Translations under genes and position numbers: made by a program | The notes under the pieces: model-generated | Told to the model about the DNA's origin: nothing | Database searches by the model: none | The model's input: the letters and a program-made list of their open reading frames with translations, nothing else | Assembly (NCBI RefSeq): GCF_913063425.1 | Contig: NZ_CAJXYK010000010.1 | Coordinates: 85,375-149,374 of the forward strand | Origin: an uncultured Thiohalocapsa sp. | GTDB lineage: Bacteria; Pseudomonadota; Gammaproteobacteria; Chromatiales; Chromatiaceae | DNA: 64,000 nucleotides | Direction: 5' to 3' | In this document: in pieces, positions 29,985-38,271 of the stretch | How positions within the stretch are numbered: the stretch's first letter is position 1 | Layout: every line of letters starts with the position of its first letter

Positions 29985-30827
29985 TCAGGCCGCCCCCGCT
30001 CCGCGCACGCGCGCCCAGAGTCGCCATCCGGCGGCGCCGAGCACCGCCGCCCACAGCGGCGACAGCGCCGCCAGGCCCGCGCTGCCCTGGAAGTAAGCCG
30101 TCGCCAGCGCGCTGGCGAGCGCCAGCAGCTGTGCCGCCTGCACCCGGCGGGCGCTGAGGGGCTCGCCGGTGTCGTCGGCCGTGCTTTTGATGTCCGCCTG
30201 GGCACGGATCACCGGGACGAGTGCCGCGGTCAGCACCAGCGCCGCCAGCACGGCCGCCGGGTCGGGCGCCGGCCCCGGGCCTTCGGGCATGACGACGATG
30301 ACCACGGCGGCGGCGATCATGGCGGCCCCGATGCCGGTGATGAGCCGCCGCCGGCTCGGCGGCGACAGAATGCCGTCCAGCAGCACCGCGACGCCGGCGG
30401 CGGCCAGATAGACGGGCTGCGCCGGCAGGGAGACCAGCACGGCCAGCACCACCAGCAAGCCCAGATCCAGCACCGTCGCCGGGATGCCGGTGGTGCGGTT
30501 CACCACGCGCATGGCCAGCAGCACGAGGAAGAGCGCGCCGAGGTCCGGCAGCCCCACCGCCAGCAGTCCGGGCAGGGTGAGGGCGGCGCCGAGCAGGGCG
30601 GCGTCGCTCTGGTCCGGGTCCAGCTCCCGGGCGAGTGCCCAGGCCAGAAAGCAGGCCAGCGCGGCCACCGCCGCAGCGCCGAGCGCCGCGAGCCAGCTGC
30701 CGGTGTAGAGCCCGAGCATCGGCCAGGCCACCACCAGCACGGCGGCGCTGAGAGCCAGGATGTGGCGGTTGCCGGCGTAGTTGGTATCGACGGGGCGCGC
30801 CAGGCCCGAGAGGCGTCGCAGGTTCAT
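29985..30827 (-). CDS. Integral membrane protein of unknown function
   Basis: A 280-residue protein with about eight to nine predicted membrane helices, rich in Ala, Leu and Val. The conserved-looking start is MNLRRLSGLARPVDTNYAGN. A charged loop (RAQADIKSTADDTGEPLSAR) lies near residue 215. I do not recognise a family. It lies between the small membrane protein and a BON-domain protein on the same strand. Confidence 0.65.
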   Translation of the reverse strand: MNLRRLSGLARPVDTNYAGNRHILALSAAVLVVAWPMLGLYTGSWLAALGAAAVAALACFLAWALARELDPDQSDAALLGAALTLPGLLAVGLPDLGALFLVLLAMRVVNRTTGIPATVLDLGLLVVLAVLVSLPAQPVYLAAAGVAVLLDGILSPPSRRRLITGIGAAMIAAAVVIVVMPEGPGPAPDPAAVLAALVLTAALVPVIRAQADIKSTADDTGEPLSARRVQAAQLLALASALATAYFQGSAGLAALSPLWAAVLGAAGWRLWARVRGAGAA

Positions 30828-30970
30828 GGTTGCAGCTTGCTGCCGTCAGTGGGTGGCGCATAGGTCGCGTTGGCTTGGGCAGACTTCCAGGGCCGAGGGC
30901 GCGCCGATGGTCCAGCCGGCCCAGCAAGCAGAGGGTGTACGGGCACAGCGGCGTCGGCCCCGGGCACGCC

Positions 30971-31786
30971 TCAGCGCGGGCGCTCGATCACCAGGCGCGA
31001 GTCCACCTCGCGCACGCCGGGCAGGTTGGCCGCCAGGCCCTCCGCCACATTGCGCTCTGCAGAGGAGGTGACGGCCCCGCTCAGGATGGCCGTGCCGTCG
31101 CGGGCCTCCACCTCGATGCTGTGGGCGTTCACCGTGGTGTCGAACTGAAGCAGCCGCCGCAGCCGGCTCGCGATCCAGGCGTCCGCGCGCTCCGCGTCGG
31201 CGAGCTGCGCCTGCTGCTCGCGAATCGCCGGGATGTTGGCGGGGTCGACGCTGATGTAGTTGAACACCGCGTCCACGCCCTCGGTGGTGGCGGCGAGGGC
31301 GGCGACGCGGTCCTTGGTGCCGGTGGTGCCCACCTGGCCGTTGAGGCGCACTTCGCCCCGGTTCACCTCCAGCTCGATGCCGAGGCCGGCGGTGTCCTTC
31401 TGCCAGTCGAGGGTCTGCCGGAGCCGGGTGGCGATGGTGGCGTCCTCGTCCGCGCCGAACAGCGGCCCCGGCGTGTCCGGCAGCTCGGCGTCCAGACCCA
31501 GGGCGTTGTCGATCTCGGCGCCGTCCGCCACCAGGACCGCCAGCGCCTGCGCCAGCTGCTGCTCTGCGGCGTCGGCGACGCTGCCTTCCAGGCGCAGGCC
31601 GGTGTCGCTCGGGCGCACCTGGATCGCGTAGCCGCTCAGGATGGGGTTCAGGTCGATGAGGGTCTGCGCCCTGGTCGCGGCGCCGGATGCGGCCACCGCT
31701 GCGGCGCATTGTAAGACCAGGGCCGCCGCGAGCGCGTGGGTGGTGCAGCGGCGCAGGCGGTGCGCGAGCGTCCTCGGATGCGACAT
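30971..31786 (-). CDS. Periplasmic protein with repeated BON domains
   Basis: A 271-residue protein with a signal peptide (ALAAALVLQCAAAVAA). Up to three BON modules follow; a clear one is IELEVNRGEVRLNGQVG with the downstream TEGVDAVFNYISVD, and another is IEVEARDGTAILSGAV with LPGVREVDSRLVIE. BON domains bind phospholipid and support envelope stability or osmotic stress response. I chose ATG 31786 for its AGGAG site. The first module (residues 35-95) is less certain. Confidence 0.82.
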   Translation of the reverse strand: MSHPRTLAHRLRRCTTHALAAALVLQCAAAVAASGAATRAQTLIDLNPILSGYAIQVRPSDTGLRLEGSVADAAEQQLAQALAVLVADGAEIDNALGLDAELPDTPGPLFGADEDATIATRLRQTLDWQKDTAGLGIELEVNRGEVRLNGQVGTTGTKDRVAALAATTEGVDAVFNYISVDPANIPAIREQQAQLADAERADAWIASRLRRLLQFDTTVNAHSIEVEARDGTAILSGAVTSSAERNVAEGLAANLPGVREVDSRLVIERPR

Positions 31787-31910
31787 GCTGTGCTCCTTCG
31801 GGTTGGGGCCGTGCCCGCGGCGTCCGCGTGTGCGTGCCAGCGGGCAGGGCATCTTTCAGGCTGCTGATGAGGCGCTGGTATGGCAGGCAGCCGCGTTGGT
31901 GCGTCCCCGG

Positions 31911-32086
31911 GGCCGCCGGGCTCCACTCGGCGCCGCGGCCAGAGCCAGCCCCTGGGGCGAGCCCCTGGGGGCGCCGAGTTTCACTCGGCGCCGCGGCCAG
32001 ACCCAGCCCCTGGGGCCGCCGAGTTTCACTCGGCGCCGCACCCAGCCCCGGCCCCTGGGGGCGCCGAGTTTCACTCGGCGCGATGG
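31911..32086. repeat. Palindromic direct-repeat array with GAGT-TTC-ACTC hairpins
   Basis: Four copies of a unit built on the hairpin GCGCCGAGT-TTC-ACTCGGCGC plus a spacer like CGCGGCCAGACCCAGCCCCT. Core positions are 31918 (variant), 31976, 32021 and 32066. The last three are exactly 45 bases apart; the first interval is longer because a short CCCCTGGGG piece is duplicated. No gene overlaps it. Confidence 0.75.
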
Positions 32087-32144
32087 TCTCAGCCAGGCCA
32101 TGGGTGCTGAGACGTGAGGACCCCGGGGAGGGTGGAGGCGGATC

Positions 32145-32231
32145 GGGCCGACTGGAAGTCGGCGGCCCCAGGCGGGCCGACTGGAAGTCGGCGGCCCCAG
32201 GTGGGCCGACTGGACGTCGGTGGCCCCGGGG
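32145..32231. repeat. Tandem 29-bp palindromic repeats (GACT-GGA-AGTC core)
   Basis: Three tandem units of 29 bases start at 32145, 32174 and 32203. Each begins GGGCCGACTGGAAGTCGG and ends CGGCCCCAGG, forming the hairpin GCCGACT-GGA-AGTCGGC. The third copy has diverged (GGACGTCGGT). It lies between the BON protein and the ATPase-like gene. With the array at 31911 it fills most of the 538-base intergenic gap. Confidence 0.75.
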
Positions 32232-32324
32232 GCAGGGCGCGCCTGATCCCGATCCGGTCCGCGATCGTGCGACCATGGTCGCATGCATTGGCGCTGAGCA
32301 GGATGCGGCTTGCCCGCGGCCCAC

Positions 32325-33530
32325 ATGACCACGCAACCCCCAAATGCCGGCACGCAGGCCACGGCGGATGCCGAGCCCCTCTGGCAGCTCGTGCCCATCG
32401 CCGATTACCGTCTGCCGCAGACACCGGCGGCGGGCGCGGCGCGGGCGCGCTGGGCCTCGCTGCGGCGGCTGTTTGCGCCCCGGCGGAAGGCGCCTGAGGC
32501 GCCCGCCCGCACCGAGGCGGACCTGCGCGGGCTCACGCCGCAGCGCCTGGACGCCCTGGCCGGGCCGGTGGACTGGACTGCCGGCGCCGCGGCGCTGGAC
32601 CAGCAGCTCGGGGAGGATGCCGACGGCGTCTGGCTCCTCATCGGCCCGCCGCACAGCGGGCATGGGGCGCTGTTGCATGCCTGGGCGGCCGGGCGGGGCG
32701 CGCAACCCATCGAGCCGCCCGGGGATGACGCGATCCTGAGCGGGGATCGGGCCTGGCTCGATGCCTGGCCGCGGGACGCGCGCCCGTGGCTGCTGCCGCG
32801 GCTGGAGCAGTGCTGGCTGCGCCATGCCGCGGGTCTGGCCCTGGTGCGCGCGCTGCTGACGCAGGCCCAGGCGGGCCGGCTTGGCCACGGCATCATCGGC
32901 TGCGACAGCTGGGCCTGGGCCTATCTGCGCCAGGTCGCTGCGCTGCCCACGCGCCGCGTGCTCACGCTTCAGGCCTGCGACGGCGAGGGTCTGGCGACGC
33001 TGTTCCGCGCGCTGGTGGCCGCCCACGTGCGCCGCCCGCTGCGCTTTCGCCACGCCCACAGCGGCAAGCCGGTGCTGGTGGTGGATGGCGCCGAGGACGC
33101 CGCCGGTGCCACCGAGCTGCAATACCTGGCCGCCCGCTGTCGCGGCAATGCGGGACTCGCCCGGGCGCTCTGGCGCTCGCGCCTGCGTGCCGAGCCGGAC
33201 GCCGACGGCGAGGACGCGGGCACGGGCACCGCGGACGACGGCACCAGCATCTGGGTGGCGGCGGCGACGGAGCCGAGCCTCGCCGCCGGTCCGGATGAGA
33301 CAGTCGCCCTGGTGCTGCACGCGCTGCTGCTGCACAACGGCCTGCCCGGGCCGCTGCTGGCCGAGCTGCTGCCGCTGCCGGCCTTCCGAGTGGAGGGCGT
33401 ACTGCAGCGGCTCGCCGCCGCCGGGGCCATTGCCGAGGCCCCTGCCGGGGACTGGCGCCTCACCGCGGCGGGCTATGCACCGGCGCGTGACCTGCTCAAG
33501 GCCCAGGGCTTCCTGCTGGACGACTTCTGA
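32325..33530 (+). CDS. ATPase-like protein paired with an MscS channel
   Basis: A 401-residue protein with a degenerate P-loop (IGPPHSGHGALLHAW), where the Walker lysine is replaced by His. A following segment has the shape of an NTPase sensor region (VWLLIGPP; HGIIGCDSWAWAYL; KPVLVVDGAEDA). The C-terminus resembles a winged helix (FRVEGVLQRLAAAGAI). It ends nine bases before the MscS gene, so it is probably co-transcribed and works with that channel. ATP hydrolysis is doubtful without the lysine. Function unknown. I chose ATG 32325 because sequence before it is short and G-rich. Confidence 0.6.
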   Translation: MTTQPPNAGTQATADAEPLWQLVPIADYRLPQTPAAGAARARWASLRRLFAPRRKAPEAPARTEADLRGLTPQRLDALAGPVDWTAGAAALDQQLGEDADGVWLLIGPPHSGHGALLHAWAAGRGAQPIEPPGDDAILSGDRAWLDAWPRDARPWLLPRLEQCWLRHAAGLALVRALLTQAQAGRLGHGIIGCDSWAWAYLRQVAALPTRRVLTLQACDGEGLATLFRALVAAHVRRPLRFRHAHSGKPVLVVDGAEDAAGATELQYLAARCRGNAGLARALWRSRLRAEPDADGEDAGTGTADDGTSIWVAAATEPSLAAGPDETVALVLHALLLHNGLPGPLLAELLPLPAFRVEGVLQRLAAAGAIAEAPAGDWRLTAAGYAPARDLLKAQGFLLDDF

Positions 33531-33539
33531 GGGCACGGC

Positions 33540-34355
33540 ATGGACCGGGATATCGCGAGCCTCTTCAAGCACCTCGACACCAGCGCCCTGCTCGACCTGG
33601 CGCTCATCCTGGCGGCGGCCACGGCGCTCATTGTGCTGCTCCAGAAGACCCTGCCCTGGCTTGCCAACCGGCTGCGCGGGCGCCGCCGGCACTGGCTGCT
33701 CGCCATGGTGCCGCTGCTGCGGCTCATCATCATTGTCGGCGCCTTTCTGCTGGCGCTGCCGAAGGTCATTGAGCCGTCGTTCCAGAACATGGTGGCGGTG
33801 CTGGGCTCGCTGGGCCTGGCGCTGGGCTTCGCCCTCAAGGACTACGCCAGCAGCCTGGTGGCGGGCATCGTCGCGGTGGGCGAGGCCCCTTACCGCAACG
33901 GCGACTGGGTGGAGATCGACGGCGTCTACGGCGAGGTGACCCACGTCGGCGTGCGTGCCCTGCAGCTGGTCACACCCGACGACAACCTTGTGACCATCCC
34001 GCACCAGAAGCTCTGGGACGAGGCCATCAGCAATGCCAACAACGGCCAACCGCAGCTCCAGTGCGTTGCGGACTTCCACCTGCATCCCGAGCACGACGGC
34101 GCCCGGGTGCGTGCGGCGCTCTACGACGTGGCGCTGACCAGCCCCTACCTGGCCTTCGAACAGCCCATTGCGGTGGTGGCCCAGGAGCAGCCCTGGGGCA
34201 CCCGCTACCGGCTGCGGGCCTATCCCATCGACGCCCGCCAGCAGTTCCGCTTCACCACCGACCTGACCCTGCGCGGCAAGGCCGAGCTGCTGCGGCTCGG
34301 CGCGGCCTTCGCCGCCGCGTCTCCCGCCCCGGACCCGTCACCGCCGCCGAGCTGA
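33540..34355 (+). CDS. Small-conductance mechanosensitive channel (MscS family)
   Basis: A 271-residue membrane channel. N-terminal helices precede the pore helix GSLGLALGFALKDYASSLVA. A cytosolic beta domain follows (PYRNGDWVEIDGVYGEVTHV; PDDNLVTIPHQKLWDEAISN). These match MscS, which opens under membrane tension during osmotic down-shock. The C-terminal cytosolic part is short and ends in a Pro/Ser tail. It is preceded by an ATPase-like partner. Confidence 0.88.
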   Translation: MDRDIASLFKHLDTSALLDLALILAAATALIVLLQKTLPWLANRLRGRRRHWLLAMVPLLRLIIIVGAFLLALPKVIEPSFQNMVAVLGSLGLALGFALKDYASSLVAGIVAVGEAPYRNGDWVEIDGVYGEVTHVGVRALQLVTPDDNLVTIPHQKLWDEAISNANNGQPQLQCVADFHLHPEHDGARVRAALYDVALTSPYLAFEQPIAVVAQEQPWGTRYRLRAYPIDARQQFRFTTDLTLRGKAELLRLGAAFAAASPAPDPSPPPS

Positions 34356-34391
34356 CCCGGCGGCGCGGCGGCCGGGGCCGCAACCGCCGTC

Positions 34392-34422
34392 TTGGAATGC
34401 TCCACCGCCTTCGCGCTATGCT
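34392..34422 (+). promoter_or_regulatory. Candidate promoter of pilT
   Basis: TTGGAA (34392-34397) and TATGCT (34417-34422) are 19 bases apart, slightly long. They lie about 75 bases before the pilT TTG start, in the only gap between mscS and pilT. Confidence 0.35.
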
Positions 34423-34495
34423 TGGGCTTTCGCTGTCGTGGGGGAGCGCCTGACCCTGCGCCGGTGACCCGCCTCATGCCCGCCGGGAGGCCATC

Positions 34496-35533
34496 TTGGA
34501 TATCGCCGAGCTCCTCGCCTTCAGTGTCAAGAACAAGGCCTCGGACCTGCACCTGTCCGCCGGCCTGCCGCCCATGATTCGCGTGGACGGCGACATGCGC
34601 CGCATCAACGTGCCGCCGCTTGAGCATCGCACGGTGCATTCGCTGATCTACGACATCATGAACGACAAGCAGCGCAAGGACTACGAGGAGTTCCTGGAGA
34701 CGGACTTCTCGTTCGAGATCCCGGGTGTCGCCCGCTTCCGCGTCAACGCCTACAACCAGAAGCGCGGCGCCGCGGCGGTGTTCCGCACCATCCCGTCCAA
34801 GGTGCTGACGCTGGAGGAGCTGAACGCCCCGGAGATCTTCCGCGACATCGTGGATGTGCCGCGCGGGCTGGTGCTGGTGACAGGCCCCACCGGCTCCGGC
34901 AAGTCGACCACGCTGGCGGCGATGATCGACTACATGAACGACAACCACTACTCGCACATCCTCACCATCGAGGACCCCATCGAGTTTGTGCACAGCAGCA
35001 AGAAGTGCCTCATCAACCAGCGCGAGGTGCACAAGGACACGCTCGGCTTCAGCGAGGCCCTGCGCTCGGCCCTGCGCCAGGACCCGGACATCATCCTGGT
35101 GGGCGAGATGCGCGACCTGGAGACGATTCGCCTCGCGCTGACCGCCGCCGAGACGGGCCACCTGGTGTTCGGCACCCTGCACACCAGCTCCGCCGCCAAG
35201 ACCATCGACCGCATCGTCGACGTCTTTCCGGCCGCCGAGAAGACCATGGTGCGGTCCATGCTGTCCGAGTCCCTGCGCTCGGTGATCTCGCAGACGCTGC
35301 TCAAGAAGATCAGCGGCGGGCGCGTCGCCGCGCACGAGATCATGATCGGCACCCCGGCCATCCGCAATCTCATCCGCGAGGACAAGGTGGCGCAGATGTA
35401 TTCCGCCATCCAGACCGGCCAGGCCAGCGGTATGCAGACCCTGGACCAGAACCTGACGGAATTGGTCAAGCGCGGCCTGGTGACCAAGGCCGATGCGCGG
35501 GTCAAGGCCCAAAGCAAGGAAACCTTCCTCTAG
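34496..35533 (+). CDS. pilT: Type IV pilus retraction ATPase PilT
   Basis: A 345-residue secretion/retraction ATPase. Walker A is GPTGSGKSTT, the Asp box is ILTIEDPIEFVH, Walker B is IILVGEMRD, and the His box is ETGHLVFGTLHT. It powers pilus retraction for twitching and DNA uptake. I chose TTG 34496: a GGGAGG lies six bases upstream and MDIAELLAFSVKNKASDLHL is the family start. It is followed by pilU. Confidence 0.95.
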   Translation: MDIAELLAFSVKNKASDLHLSAGLPPMIRVDGDMRRINVPPLEHRTVHSLIYDIMNDKQRKDYEEFLETDFSFEIPGVARFRVNAYNQKRGAAAVFRTIPSKVLTLEELNAPEIFRDIVDVPRGLVLVTGPTGSGKSTTLAAMIDYMNDNHYSHILTIEDPIEFVHSSKKCLINQREVHKDTLGFSEALRSALRQDPDIILVGEMRDLETIRLALTAAETGHLVFGTLHTSSAAKTIDRIVDVFPAAEKTMVRSMLSESLRSVISQTLLKKISGGRVAAHEIMIGTPAIRNLIREDKVAQMYSAIQTGQASGMQTLDQNLTELVKRGLVTKADARVKAQSKETFL

Positions 35534-35625
35534 CCCCGGACGCCGCGGCGGCTCGCAGCCGCTGCGGCCTGGGTCCTCCGCATCGCCGGCATCCCATCGC
35601 CCTGCACAGCCTGTACCGATCTGCC

Positions 35626-36870
35626 ATGGACCTGAAGAACCTGCTCAATATGATGAATGACGAACGGGGCTCGGACCTGTTCATCACCGCGGGCCGGCCG
35701 CCGAGCATCAAGATCGACGGTGTCATCCGGCCCGTGGGCACTGAAGCGCTGACGCCGGAGCAGACCATGCAGGCCGCCCAGGAGCTGATGACGGGCAAGC
35801 AGCTGCAGGAGTTCGACGCAACCAACGAGTGCCAGTTCGCCATCAACGCGCGCGGCGCCGGGCGCTTCCGCGTCAGCGCCTTCAAGCAGCGCAACCAGGC
35901 GGGGCTGGTGCTGCGGCGCATCGAGACGCGCATCCCCACCATCGAGGAGCTGCGGCTGCCGTCCATCCTGCGCGATCTCGGCATGCACAAGCGCGGCATC
36001 GTCATCTTCGTGGGTGGCACCGGCACGGGTAAGTCCACCTCGCTCGCAGCGCTCATCGGTTACCGCAACCGCATGACCACGGGCCACATCATCACCATCG
36101 AGGACCCCATCGAGTACGTCCACGAGCATGACGGCTGCATCATCACCCAGCGCGAGGTGGGCGTGGACACGGCCTCCTTCGAGGTGGCCCTGCGCAACAC
36201 CCTGCGTCAGGCCCCGGACGTGATCCTGATCGGCGAGATCCGCACCAAGGAGACCATGGAATACGCCATGGCCTTCGCCGAGACGGGCCACCTGGTGTTC
36301 GCCACGCTGCACGCCAACAATGCCAACCAGGCGCTGGACCGCATCATCAACTTCTTCCCGGACGAGGCGCAGCGCCAGCTCTTCATGGACCTGTCGCTGA
36401 ACCTGCGCGCCATCGTCGCGCAGCAGCTCCTGCCGCACAAAAGCGGGCGTGGCCGTCGCGCCGTGGTGGAGATCCTCATCAACACGCCATTGGTGGCAGA
36501 CCTCATCCGCAAGGGCGAGGTGCACAAGCTCAAGGAGATCATGGCCAAGTCCAACGAGCAGGGCATGAACACCTTCGACCAGGCGTTGTTCCAACTGTTG
36601 GAGGCAGGCGAGATCAGCTACGAGGAGGCCATCAGGCACGCGGACTCCGCCAATGAGCTGCGGCTCATGGTCAAGCTCAAGGGCTCCCAGCACCTCTCCC
36701 AGAGCCTCGCCGACAGCGCCGACAAGATCTCGCTGGTGAGCGATGACCCCGAGGAGGAGAGCACCTTCATCGACGGCACCACCCAGGCTCCCCCCACCGA
36801 GTCACCACAGAGCGGCACCGCCCGGCCGCAGCACCAGCCGCCGCCGAAGGACCAGAAGCTGAAGCTGTGA
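35626..36870 (+). CDS. pilU: PilT-dependent pilus retraction ATPase PilU
   Basis: A 414-residue PilT paralogue. Start MDLKNLLNMMNDERGSDLFI is typical. Walker A is GGTGTGKSTS, Walker B VILIGEIRT, and the His box ETGHLVFATLHA. PilU supports PilT in pilus retraction. The Pro/Gln-rich tail (from about residue 370) is longer than the ATPase core. ATG 35626 is chosen on homology; the open frame extends well upstream over pilT without meaning. Confidence 0.95.
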   Translation: MDLKNLLNMMNDERGSDLFITAGRPPSIKIDGVIRPVGTEALTPEQTMQAAQELMTGKQLQEFDATNECQFAINARGAGRFRVSAFKQRNQAGLVLRRIETRIPTIEELRLPSILRDLGMHKRGIVIFVGGTGTGKSTSLAALIGYRNRMTTGHIITIEDPIEYVHEHDGCIITQREVGVDTASFEVALRNTLRQAPDVILIGEIRTKETMEYAMAFAETGHLVFATLHANNANQALDRIINFFPDEAQRQLFMDLSLNLRAIVAQQLLPHKSGRGRRAVVEILINTPLVADLIRKGEVHKLKEIMAKSNEQGMNTFDQALFQLLEAGEISYEEAIRHADSANELRLMVKLKGSQHLSQSLADSADKISLVSDDPEEESTFIDGTTQAPPTESPQSGTARPQHQPPPKDQKLKL

Positions 36871-37012
36871 GTGGCTGCGCGCATGGGCGCCTGCTGCGCG
36901 CAGGCGCCGGTTGCGGCCCGCCGCCACCGTGCTGCGGAGTAAAGACCCCGATTGGCGTGGGCCTCCGCCAGGCGCAGCATCAACACTGGCCCACAGAAAG
37001 GCGTGATCGACC

Positions 37013-37783
37013 ATGCAGGTGGAGATGCTCGTCAATACGCAGCGGCGCCGATGCGCCGCCCTCGCGGCTGTTCTGGTGCTGAGCTTGCTCATGGCCCTAT
37101 CGCTGCGTGTCGTCGCCGCCCCCGAAGCCAGTGTGGCCGAGGTCGAATCCAACATCGTCGCGCACACCAATGCCTTTCGGCGCGGTCAGAATCTGGCGCC
37201 ACTGACGGTGGACCCGCACCTCAAGCGTGCCGCCGCCGACTTCGCGGCCTTCATGGCGCGCACCGGCGAGTACGGTCACGGCGCCGGCGGCACCACCCCC
37301 GCCCAGCGCGCCGAGCGCGCCGGCTATGCCTACTGCGTCATCGCCGAGAACATCGGGTTTCAGTACAGCAGCGCCGGCTTCACCACCGATGCCCTCACCG
37401 CCGGCTTCATGCAGGGCTGGCGGGAGTCGCCCGGGCACCGGCGCAACATGCTGAAAGCGGGCCTCACGGAGATCGGCGTCGGCGTCGCCCAGAGCGCCGC
37501 CAGCGGCCGCTGGTATGCGGTCCAGCTTTTCGGCCGCCCGGAATCCCGGCGCGAAAGCTTCAGCATCCGCAATGCCACGGAGCGACCGGTGACCTACCGG
37601 CTCGGCGACGCGCAATACGAGCTCGCACCCCGCACCATCCGCACCCACAGCACCTGCACGCCCGCCACACTGCGCCTGCGCTCGCCGCAGGGGCTCCGCG
37701 GCACCAGCCTGGAGCCGGAAGACGGCGCGGCCCTGCGCATCGAGGCCGGTGACGATGGCCGGCTGCGGCTGCGCGGGCGATAA
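37013..37783 (+). CDS. Secreted CAP (SCP/PR1)-domain protein
   Basis: A 256-residue protein with a signal or anchor segment (LAAVLVLSLLMALSLRVVAA). A CAP domain follows: NAFRRGQNLAPLTVDPHL, the second motif GYCV-like YCVIAENIGF and GWRESPGHRRNMLKAG. Bacterial CAP proteins are extracytoplasmic; their activity is mostly unknown. After the domain, residues 185-256 form an extra beta-rich tail. Its stop codon abuts the repeat and terminator region. Confidence 0.85.
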   Translation: MQVEMLVNTQRRRCAALAAVLVLSLLMALSLRVVAAPEASVAEVESNIVAHTNAFRRGQNLAPLTVDPHLKRAAADFAAFMARTGEYGHGAGGTTPAQRAERAGYAYCVIAENIGFQYSSAGFTTDALTAGFMQGWRESPGHRRNMLKAGLTEIGVGVAQSAASGRWYAVQLFGRPESRRESFSIRNATERPVTYRLGDAQYELAPRTIRTHSTCTPATLRLRSPQGLRGTSLEPEDGAALRIEAGDDGRLRLRGR

Positions 37784-37817
37784 AAAAAAGCCCGGCCCCG
37801 GGGCCCGACGGGAAGTC
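37782..37817 (-). terminator. Candidate rho-independent terminator of the RRM gene
   Basis: On the minus strand, a hairpin CCCGAC-TTCCC-GTCGGG and the palindrome GGCCCCGGGGCC are followed directly by eight T residues (complement of 37782-37789). It faces the end of the RRM-protein transcript coming from 38271. It overlaps the stop codon of the convergent CAP gene. The stem adjoining the T-run has almost no loop, so confidence is moderate. Confidence 0.45.
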
Positions 37818-37895
37818 GGGCTCCGGGGTCGGGCTCGGGGGCCGGGCTCCGGGGCCGGGCTCTGGGGCCGGGCTCTGGGGCCGGGCTCTGGGGCC
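37818..37895. repeat. Six tandem 13-bp GC-rich repeats
   Basis: Units start at 37818, 37831, 37844, 37857, 37870 and 37883. The consensus is GGGCTCTGGGGCC; the last three are identical and the first three differ by one or two bases. It lies between the convergent CAP and RRM genes, next to a hairpin of the GACT-AGTC family at 37801-37817. It is a minisatellite-like array. Confidence 0.8.
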
Positions 37896-37989
37896 GGGCA
37901 GCGTCGGCAGCGGCGGTGCGTTGGCCGGGATCAGTCCCCGGCTGGCGTCACCAGGTTTGTACGCTCAACGCTGCCTGGGGCGCCGCGGC

Positions 37990-38271
37990 TCACCAGCGGC
38001 GGCCGCCGCCACCGCCGCGCGGGCGGTCGCTCTTCGGCTTGGCCTGGTTCACGGTGATGTTGCGGCCCTTGTAGTCGGTGCCGTTCAGGGCCTTGATGGC
38101 GGCGTCCGCCTCGGCGTTGTTGCCCATCTCGACGAAGCCGAAGCCCTTGGATTCACCGCTGAACTTGTCGGTGATCAGGTTGACCTGGTCGACGCTGCCG
38201 TACTGGGTGAAGGTCTCACGCAGATCGCTGTCGGTGACGCTGTAGGGAAGGTTGCCAACGTAGATGTTCAT
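37990..38271 (-). CDS. RNA-binding protein with one RRM domain
   Basis: A 93-residue protein. RNP2 is NIYVGNLPY and RNP1 is KGFGFVEM. The tail is Gly/Arg-rich (PRGGGGGRRW). This is the glycine-rich RRM type common in cyanobacteria and proteobacteria and often cold-induced. I chose ATG 38271, where the RRM starts. No good Shine-Dalgarno is seen. A long unassigned region lies upstream. Confidence 0.9.
   Translation of the reverse strand: MNIYVGNLPYSVTDSDLRETFTQYGSVDQVNLITDKFSGESKGFGFVEMGNNAEADAAIKALNGTDYKGRNITVNQAKPKSDRPRGGGGGRRW

Noticed and set aside
31911..32231. CRISPR array
   Set aside because: Units are near-identical along their whole length with no variable spacers, and no cas genes are present.
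30846..34094. A 1082-codon minus-strand open frame
   Set aside because: It crosses repeat arrays and runs antisense to the ATPase-like and MscS genes. It has low-complexity Arg/Gly/Pro composition. It is a GC artefact.
37818..37895. Origin iterons
   Set aside because: The 13-bp units resemble iterons in length, but there is no rep gene or AT-rich region, and the place is between convergent genes.
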